A stretch of DNA of 6,011 nt from NCBI GenBank assembly GCA_026394435.1, contig JAPKYG010000180.1:1-6011 (forward strand), given 5' to 3'. Of the stretch, positions 1 to 4,497 are shown in pieces. The notes below the pieces were generated by a model. That model had not been told where the DNA came from, made no database searches, and saw only the letters and a program-made list of their open reading frames with translations. This DNA comes from Methanobacteriota archaeon (GTDB lineage Archaea > Thermoplasmatota > E2 > DHVEG-1). The position numbers and the translations under genes are program-made. Numbering within the stretch: the stretch's first letter is position 1; every line of letters starts with the position of its first letter.

Positions 1-46
1 GTCCTGGAAGCGCGGTGAAAAAGAAAAAAGCATGAAGATGATTTAA
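1..46 (+). other. possible C-terminal tail of a rightward gene entering from the left
   Basis: The first bases are too few to identify a gene. Two plus-strand frames are open from the edge and end soon: one stops at TGA 33-35 with a lysine-rich tail (PGSAVKKKKA), the other at TAA 44-46 (SWKRGEKEKSMKMI). Either could be the basic end of a protein convergent with the regulator at 81-602. A basic tail after a membrane anchor is common in archaeal surface proteins, but no anchor is visible here. The stretch could equally be non-coding. Confidence 0.2.
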
Positions 47-64
47 CGATATGAATTAAAAAAC
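18..64 (-). terminator. T-rich tracts downstream of the leftward regulator operon
   Basis: Read on the minus strand, a run of six T (58-63) lies about 17 bases past the regulator stop codon. A second cluster of six T and five T separated by C follows at 18-29. Archaeal RNA polymerase commonly terminates at such U-rich tracts without needing a hairpin. There is no strong stem, so this is a weak call. The second cluster might instead be coding on the plus strand. Confidence 0.35.
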
Positions 65-80
65 TTAAGAAGAATTCTTT

Positions 81-602
81 TTATAGTTTTGTCCAAAGGT
101 CGATAAACCCGTTTAACGCTTCATCAAGAATTCCGGATTGATAGGCGATTAATATCTGACTGATTCTGTTTTCATCTTTGATTCTGTACATCATTTCTTT
201 TTCTCTTTTTGTGTTTATCACGATATTTGCTTTGATTAGTTTCTTCAGATGAAAGGAGAGCGCGCCTTTTGTGAAATGAAACTCTGCAAGTACCTCTTTG
301 AAACTTGAATCAGGATGCAACAGAAGAAAGATAATGATTCTCCGTGGCGTTCTCATTTTTATAAATGACAAAATTTCTCTGTCAAAAAAGTTCACCTCGG
401 TTTTTACAAAATATCGTTTTCTCCGTCCATCATCATGCGATGAAATCAGATCTGCTTTTTCGAGTTGTTGAAGATGATATTGTAAATCCCCCATAGTTAA
501 AGAAAGTGTTTTTTCCATTTCTCTTATGTAGGTTCCAGGGTACTGAGAGATTTGATGAAAAATCATTTTTCGTCTGGATAAGTTAAGCAGTTCATGGTCC
601 AT
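81..602 (-). CDS. tandem winged helix-turn-helix transcriptional regulator
   Basis: A 173-residue cytoplasmic protein made of two consecutive ArsR/MarR-like winged helix-turn-helix units, so it probably binds DNA. In unit 1 (about residues 8-68), the likely recognition helix is DLQYHLQQLEKADLI (39-53), followed by a basic wing, SSHDDGRRKRYFV (54-66). Unit 2 (about 76-145) repeats the plan, with recognition helix TKGALSFHLKKLIKANIV (111-128) and wing NTKREKEMMYRI (130-141). A short helical tail follows. No cysteine or histidine cluster suggests metal sensing, and no ligand domain is visible. The frame is also open to a GTG at 609-611 that directly abuts the upstream stop codon. I chose the ATG at 600-602 because an AGGTG Shine-Dalgarno motif lies six bases before it, while the GTG has none. 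It is the second gene of an operon, nine bases after the three-helix membrane protein. Double-winged-helix proteins of this kind are common in Thermoplasmatota and other Euryarchaeota. The target genes are unknown. Confidence 0.88.
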   Translation of the reverse strand: MDHELLNLSRRKMIFHQISQYPGTYIREMEKTLSLTMGDLQYHLQQLEKADLISSHDDGRRKRYFVKTEVNFFDREILSFIKMRTPRRIIIFLLLHPDSSFKEVLAEFHFTKGALSFHLKKLIKANIVINTKREKEMMYRIKDENRISQILIAYQSGILDEALNGFIDLWTKL

Positions 603-611
603 TCCAGACAC

Positions 612-878
612 CTATCGTTTCAAGATGGAGAGATAGAAGAAAATTAATGAAATAAATGTGATTCCTACGAGCACCTCGGTAGTGACGAACTGTTCAACAG
701 CTGGTGAGAAAACACCTATTGAAACAATAATTCCTTCTAAGGTGAATAGCAAGAAACCTATCGAGGCAAATGCTATTTTCATTTCTTTTGTTTTTATAAA
801 GGAAATAAATGATATGATACTTATTAACGTTGATAAACCAAGAAAGGATAGTCGCAAAAATATTTCTAATTCATTCAT
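612..878 (-). CDS. small three-helix membrane protein, partner of the regulator
   Basis: An 88-residue hydrophobic protein with three predicted membrane helices at about residues 6-28, 35-57 and 66-86. Helices 1 and 2 are joined by a short charged turn (KTKEMK) and the protein ends with KR. By the positive-inside rule the first loop and the C-terminus face the cytoplasm. No catalytic motif is visible. The ATG at 876-878 is preceded by AAGGT at a seven-base spacing and by a TATA-like element about 40 bases upstream. It is the first gene of a two-gene operon with the winged-helix regulator. From memory, paired genes for a roughly 90-residue three-helix protein and a winged-helix regulator recur in archaea (the haloarchaeal DUF7521 family has this size and layout). 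Membership of that family is not shown here. A role in sensing or in sequestering the regulator at the membrane is inference. An overlapping plus-strand open frame at 658-930 has no promoter and is taken as a shadow. Confidence 0.82.
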   Translation of the reverse strand: MNELEIFLRLSFLGLSTLISIISFISFIKTKEMKIAFASIGFLLFTLEGIIVSIGVFSPAVEQFVTTEVLVGITFISLIFFYLSILKR

Positions 879-911
879 ATGTCAGACCTTCTCATTTTCT
901 ATATCATCATT

Positions 912-930
912 ATCGTATAAGTTTTTTTAG
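912..930 (-). promoter_or_regulatory. archaeal promoter of the membrane protein-regulator operon
   Basis: On the minus strand a poly-A BRE-like stretch leads into the TATA-like element ACTTATAC, centred about 40 bases before the ATG at 878. This predicts transcription starting near 890-893 with a leader of about 14 bases that just contains the AAGGT ribosome binding site. The element is weaker than the TATA boxes of the PKD genes. Confidence 0.5.
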
Positions 931-936
931 AGTATT

Positions 937-987
937 AAAATAAAGGAAAAATTGGGGGAGGGCAGGATGATTTAAAAATCATCCTGC
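937..987 (-). terminator. hairpin plus T-tracts ending the surface protein gene
   Basis: Positions 962-973 and 976-987 are perfect inverted repeats: GCAGGATGATTT and its exact complement, with only two bases between them, or ten-base arms around a six-base loop. The TAA stop codon at 972-974 sits in the loop, so the upstream arm is formed by the last codons of the gene. Downstream on the minus strand come C-rich sequence, then TTTTT (947-951) and TTTATTTT (937-944). A hairpin followed by U-tracts fits termination or mRNA 3'-end protection. It also separates this gene from the operon promoter just beyond. Confidence 0.7.
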
Positions 988-2423
988 TGTTTTCTTTTTT
1001 TCACAATAATCCCTCCGATGGAGAGACAAATGAACAACACGGAGAGGAGTATTGGGAGTATAACATTCGAAACCGCAGCAATTCCCGAGGTGAGGCTTTT
1101 AATGGATATCGTATGCGTGGAGAAATGAGGTACGTAGACAAACACTGTAGTGAGTCGTTCCCCCGATAGTGCGTAATACGCGCCATTCGCATCCTTATTT
1201 TCCACCTTTTCCATTAAATCTTCTAACGCAGTGACTTTGCTAATTTTGGAATCATCGATACTGACGATAAGCTCTTCAACGGATGTGTTTTGAATGACTT
1301 CTTTATCGACATTGATGATGACGATTCTACCGGTCGGTATTTGTGAATTGACCACGACATCAACACCGCTTTTATCGAGGTTGTTGAATGTCATCTCAAA
1401 GGTCGGATCATCGTAGGTGTAATAATTATTTGAAGCGGTGTTCGCAATCTTGACTTGTTCCCAGTCCGTGGGTTGTTCCTCCACAGATGGTGCCGTTGTA
1501 GGTTCATTGGTGACCCATCCTTCTGCAGAGATGATTCCATCTCTTTTTGCGTCTTCAATGATGATTTGTTCTGTTGTTATGTTCAAATCGTCATACCAGA
1601 AATCATTCACCACAGGAGGTGTAGGATATTCAACCCATGTGTAGATATCAAGATATCCATAGGCACTCAACTCAACTTCTATTGTCTGTCCGTTTACGGT
1701 GAATGTTCCATTATAACTATTTATTGAGGTGGTTGTATTATTGGATTTTATCCATACGGTTTGCCATGGGGAGGACCCGGAATCAAAGTCTATTGGTTGT
1801 TCAGATGTTCCTGTGTTACTGTTTTCCCCTGCTTTTTCATCTGTTGCAGGGCGTATGTAGTAGATGTCGTCAGGTAATAGTGATATTTCAAATCCATCTG
1901 GTACTTCAAAGGTTATTTTCGTGTTTTTATCACTGGAGGCGTAGTGTATGCTCCCACCTTCTTGATCAAAAAACCTCATGAACGTGTTTTTTCCTTGGAA
2001 TATGAGATAATCCGCGAATGTACTTGGGGTTGCTTTTGGTTCAAAACCATTTATTTGTATTGAGTTGAATATTGTTTTGTTTTCGTAGGTGATATTACCC
2101 GAATTGATCCCTTTTTCAGGAAAAGGCTGTATGCTACTCATTGGACTGTACCAGACCATAGGGTAGAACGTTAATTTTACGCTATAATCTGTTATCGTGC
2201 CTGTATTTTCATCGATTGCGAAATGGACAAATGTACCCCTTGCGTTTCCCTCGTTATAGGCTAAACGGCCCATAGTGGGATACCAGATACCTGCATTGGA
2301 TGTTGCTCCACTTGCATCTGATGTTCCATTTTCTGTATCTTCTGCTTTTGCTATTACCATGCTTATGGAGGCGGTAATCATGAACAAACACATTCCGATT
2401 ATAGCCATTTTTTTCGCATTCAT
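972..2423 (-). CDS. secreted surface protein with C-terminal membrane anchor, function unknown
   Basis: A 483-residue exported protein. Residues 1-27 form a signal peptide: a short basic start (NAKK), a hydrophobic core, then a likely cut near AKA. A Ser/Thr/Gly/Asn-rich segment follows. The bulk is beta-rich and polar, with many N-X-S/T sequons (NGT, NIT, NKT, NTT, NTS) that suggest N-glycosylation. Low-complexity linkers rich in Asn, Thr, Pro and Glu separate at least three blocks, at about 45-200, 220-285 and 300-440. The last block has a GRIVIINVD strand and ends in the sequence VFVYVPHFSTHTISI, a pattern I associate with archaeal surface proteins. A single membrane helix at about 450-473 is followed by the basic tail KKRKQQDDF, so the body should sit outside, anchored at its C-terminus. 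No PKD domain or enzyme motif is evident. The ATG at 2421-2423 has AGGTG seven bases upstream. It is transcribed alone, divergently from the PKD gene. I do not recognise the family. Confidence 0.85.
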   Translation of the reverse strand: MNAKKMAIIGMCLFMITASISMVIAKAEDTENGTSDASGATSNAGIWYPTMGRLAYNEGNARGTFVHFAIDENTGTITDYSVKLTFYPMVWYSPMSSIQPFPEKGINSGNITYENKTIFNSIQINGFEPKATPSTFADYLIFQGKNTFMRFFDQEGGSIHYASSDKNTKITFEVPDGFEISLLPDDIYYIRPATDEKAGENSNTGTSEQPIDFDSGSSPWQTVWIKSNNTTTSINSYNGTFTVNGQTIEVELSAYGYLDIYTWVEYPTPPVVNDFWYDDLNITTEQIIIEDAKRDGIISAEGWVTNEPTTAPSVEEQPTDWEQVKIANTASNNYYTYDDPTFEMTFNNLDKSGVDVVVNSQIPTGRIVIINVDKEVIQNTSVEELIVSIDDSKISKVTALEDLMEKVENKDANGAYYALSGERLTTVFVYVPHFSTHTISIKSLTSGIAAVSNVILPILLSVLFICLSIGGIIVKKRKQQDDF

Positions 2424-2430
2424 TTTTTTT

Positions 2431-2470
2431 CACCTAAAACCGTTTACGTTTTTCATTTAAATATAGTTTC
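2431..2470 (-). promoter_or_regulatory. promoter and ribosome binding site of the surface protein gene
   Basis: On the minus strand the BRE/TATA-like sequence GAAACTATATTTAAA (2456-2470) is centred about 40 bases before the ATG at 2423. It predicts a start near 2437 and a very short leader. AGGTG (2431-2435) lies seven bases before the ATG and decides the start codon. Confidence 0.6.
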
Positions 2471-2472
2471 TG

Positions 2473-2511
2473 ATACATTCATTAAACACGTTAATACATT
2501 TGTTAAACGTA
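2473..2511. repeat. two direct repeats, 21-base period, upstream of the leftward promoter
   Basis: ATACATTCATTAAACACG (2473-2490) and ATACATTTGTTAAACGTA (2494-2511) share the core ATACATT-YR-TTAAAC. Their spacing of 21 bases, two helical turns, puts both copies on the same DNA face. They begin three bases upstream of the BRE/TATA region of the surface protein gene, where an archaeal activator or repressor would be expected to bind. The second copy also forms an imperfect inverted repeat with the bases between the copies (ACGTTAA and TTAAACGT). A regulator site is inferred from position only. The rest of this 250-base divergent region (2512-2610) holds T- and A-rich sequence with no further signal I can support. 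Confidence 0.45.
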
Positions 2512-2614
2512 TAGAAGAAGTGCCACTCATGTTGATGTCTTTCAGTGTTTATTTTTTTTCAAAATGACAAATGAACAAAAAAGATGATTTACATTTTGCA
2601 ATTTTATAAAGATA

Positions 2615-2665
2615 TTTTTATATACATTATCTAACAAAAGAAGGTATAGAGTAAATGGTGGAGGT
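2615..2665 (+). promoter_or_regulatory. promoter and ribosome binding site of the first PKD gene
   Basis: A near-consensus archaeal TATA box, TTTTTATATAC (2615-2625), is centred 53 bases before the ATG at 2674. Transcription would start near 2645-2648. The leader contains GGTGGAGGT (2657-2665), an excellent anti-16S match ending eight bases before the ATG. The same TATA sequence and ribosome binding site recur in front of the second PKD gene. Confidence 0.75.
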
Positions 2666-2673
2666 AGGTAGAG

Positions 2674-4353
2674 ATGTCCATTCAAAAGAGAAAAAGAGCA
2701 GTTGGTATAGGTATCATGCTGGTGCTTACGGCATTTGTTGGTATAACAGCAAATGTGAGTGCGACAGGTTTACCACCGGTTGCTGAGGCTGGTGGACCTT
2801 ATCTGGGTTATGAATGTAATTCAATGTTATTGGATGCATCAGGTTCATATGACCTGGAGGGTGATCCATTGACTTATTGCTGGAATATTGATGGATCTTG
2901 GTATGATAATGGGAATAATCCCTTTTTAGAATGGACGTGGTTGGATGACTTTTCAGGTGTAGTTACCCTCGAAGTCTCTGATGGGGATTTAACAGCGGTA
3001 GATACTGCAGAGGTTGCTGTATTGAATGTGCCACCGGTGATTTTAAACGTCACAGGGCCGACGGAAGTTGATGTGGGAGCAGAGATGCTTTTATTGGTGA
3101 ATTTTTTTGATGGCTTGCCAGATCCACGGGGTATGATAGCTTCCTTAGATACATATACAGCAACGTTTTTTTGGGGTGATGGACGCTCGACAGTGTTTTC
3201 TTTAGGAGTAAATGAGTTCAATGTCAGCGGGACTCATGTGTACACTCAAGCAGGTGTATATCAAATCATAATTACTATTGTTGACGATAATGGGGGAGAA
3301 GCAAGTGCAATATGGGAGATTAATGTTGATGGCGATTTGGCACTTGTCGAAGCTGGACCAGATGGTATCGTCGATGAAGGATCGATGTTTATCAGTGCTG
3401 GCTTCCTTGCAGACACGGATTCTCCTGCGTACACCGCCATTGTTGATTATGGTGATGGAACAGAGTCTCTAGAACTTCAACTAAACCCAGGAAACACATT
3501 CGATTTACAACATCTTTATTGCGAGAACGGTGTTAATACCGTTCTAGTAACAGTGTTCAATGAATATGTAGAATGGGGATCAGACAGCGCAATAGTTACA
3601 GTGAATAACGTTCCACCAGTTATTGTATCAATGTCAGGTCCACCAACTGATCCAGTCTGTCTTGGGAATGCGATATACCTCGTTGGAGTATTCACCGATC
3701 CAGGTGTTCTAGACAGCCATATTGCGCTCATTCAGTGGGGTGATACACTGACAACAACTGTGAATCTTCCTGCCGGAATATATCAGGTTAATAAAAGTCA
3801 TACGTACGCGAGTGCTGGTGTGTATATAATTACCCTTACTGTGACCGACGATGACGGTGGTTCAGATATAAAGAGCATCGATACTTACGTCGTGGTTTAC
3901 GATCCGAACTGTGGGTTCGTCACCGGTGGTGGATGGATTATCGCACTACCAAGGTCTTATCCTGCAAATCCATATTTGACTGGTCGGTGTAATTTCGGGT
4001 TTGTCTCAAAATACAAAAAAGGACATAACACACCCGAGGGAAATACCGAGTTTCAATTCCAGTTGGGAGGCCTGAATTTCCATTCACACACGTACGAGTG
4101 GTTGTTGATTTCTGGAGCAAAAGCGACATACAAGGGAGAAGGTACAATTAATGGAGCAGGTCATTATGGGTTCAGACTCACCGCAATCGATGGAAAGATC
4201 AACGGAGGCGGTAGCATCGATAAATTCCGTATTAAAATCTGGGATATGGACAACAACAATCTGATTGTTTTCGACAACAACCTTGGGACGCCAGATGATC
4301 AGAATCCAAGTACGGCACTGAGTGGTGGGCAAATTACTATCCATAAGGCGTAA
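2674..4353 (+). CDS. secreted protein with four PKD domains and a C-terminal GFVTGGGWI-type domain
   Basis: A 559-residue exported protein, probably on the cell surface. The signal peptide (1-30) has the basic start QKRKR, a hydrophobic core and a likely cut after NVSA. Four Ig-like PKD domains (Pfam PF00801 type) follow. PKD1 (34-118) begins PPVAEAGGPY and carries DASGSYD. PKD2 (120-218) has WGDG and VDDNGG. PKD3 (223-312) has AGPDG, VDYGDG and a YCENGV strand. PKD4 (314-410) has WGDT where WGDG is expected, plus DDDGG. The last 147 residues (413-559) form a separate domain with CGFVTGGGWI, NFGFVSKYKKG, NTEFQFQ, FHSHTYEWL, DKFRIKIWD and a terminal GGQITIHK. I recall this from the ends of bacterial PKD/Ig surface proteins, where it is annotated as a post-COAP-1-type domain of unknown function. 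There is no membrane anchor, so the protein is either released or held through this domain. PKD1 has two cysteines (C48, C69) that might pair. Adhesion or matrix function is inference. It is monocistronic, followed by its own terminator, and is the upstream member of a tandem paralogous pair. Confidence 0.93.
   Translation: MSIQKRKRAVGIGIMLVLTAFVGITANVSATGLPPVAEAGGPYLGYECNSMLLDASGSYDLEGDPLTYCWNIDGSWYDNGNNPFLEWTWLDDFSGVVTLEVSDGDLTAVDTAEVAVLNVPPVILNVTGPTEVDVGAEMLLLVNFFDGLPDPRGMIASLDTYTATFFWGDGRSTVFSLGVNEFNVSGTHVYTQAGVYQIIITIVDDNGGEASAIWEINVDGDLALVEAGPDGIVDEGSMFISAGFLADTDSPAYTAIVDYGDGTESLELQLNPGNTFDLQHLYCENGVNTVLVTVFNEYVEWGSDSAIVTVNNVPPVIVSMSGPPTDPVCLGNAIYLVGVFTDPGVLDSHIALIQWGDTLTTTVNLPAGIYQVNKSHTYASAGVYIITLTVTDDDGGSDIKSIDTYVVVYDPNCGFVTGGGWIIALPRSYPANPYLTGRCNFGFVSKYKKGHNTPEGNTEFQFQLGGLNFHSHTYEWLLISGAKATYKGEGTINGAGHYGFRLTAIDGKINGGGSIDKFRIKIWDMDNNNLIVFDNNLGTPDDQNPSTALSGGQITIHKA
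3364..3563 (+). repeat. near-identical 200-base tract, copy 1 (PKD3 of first gene)
   Basis: This tract matches 5185-5384 in the second PKD gene at an offset of 1821 bases. It differs at only five positions (3402, 3405, 3501, 3535, 3558), with an uninterrupted 95-base identity at 3406-3500. Two differences change an amino acid and three are silent. Surrounding coding sequence is far more diverged. Confidence 0.9.
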
Positions 4354-4355
4354 TC

Positions 4356-4385
4356 GGGTACAACACCCCTCTTTTTTCTTTTTTT
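4356..4385 (+). terminator. terminator of the first PKD gene
   Basis: Two bases after the TAA stop, a small stem (GGGT 4356-4359 with ACCC 4365-4368, five-base loop) is followed by six T (4372-4377) and seven T (4379-4385) split by one C. The T-tracts are the typical archaeal termination signal. The four-base stem is probably incidental. Confidence 0.65.
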
Positions 4386-4439
4386 AGACGATATTTTCAC
4401 ATTTTGCATATCTGCTTGTTTTGTTATTCTCCTAGAATA

Positions 4440-4490
4440 TTTTTATATACTTTGTTGGACAGAATAGGATATAATACGATGGGTGGAGGT
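4440..4490 (+). promoter_or_regulatory. promoter and ribosome binding site of the second PKD gene
   Basis: TTTTTATATAC (4440-4450) is identical to the TATA box of the first PKD gene and is centred 52 bases before the ATG at 4498. GGTGGAGGT (4482-4490) is also identical and ends seven bases before the ATG. Between them the two leaders have little similarity. A further shared 10-mer, ACATTTTGCA, lies upstream in both (4399-4408 and 2591-2600) but at different distances from the TATA box. The second gene therefore has its own promoter, a duplicate of the first. Confidence 0.75.
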
Positions 4491-4497
4491 AGATACT

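Noticed and set aside
70..79. Ten-base perfect palindrome AAGAATTCTT at the end of the regulator gene
   Set aside because: It is short and AT-rich, with no loop and no T-tract attached on the right side. It is expected by chance and does not resemble the terminator of the neighbouring gene.
603..611. GTG at 609-611 as the start of the winged-helix regulator
   Set aside because: It would abut the upstream stop codon, but no ribosome binding site precedes it. The ATG at 600-602 has AGGTG at a suitable spacing.
658..930. Plus-strand open frame of 90 codons opposite the small membrane protein gene
   Set aside because: It has no TATA element or Shine-Dalgarno motif, its composition is that of a complement, and it overlaps the minus-strand gene and its promoter. 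The minus-strand frame has start signals and clear membrane helices.
2512..2610. Possible small RNA or short gene in the divergent intergenic region
   Set aside because: There is no open frame with start signals and no stable stem; the region is A- and T-rich with simple runs. Only the promoter elements at its edges are supported.
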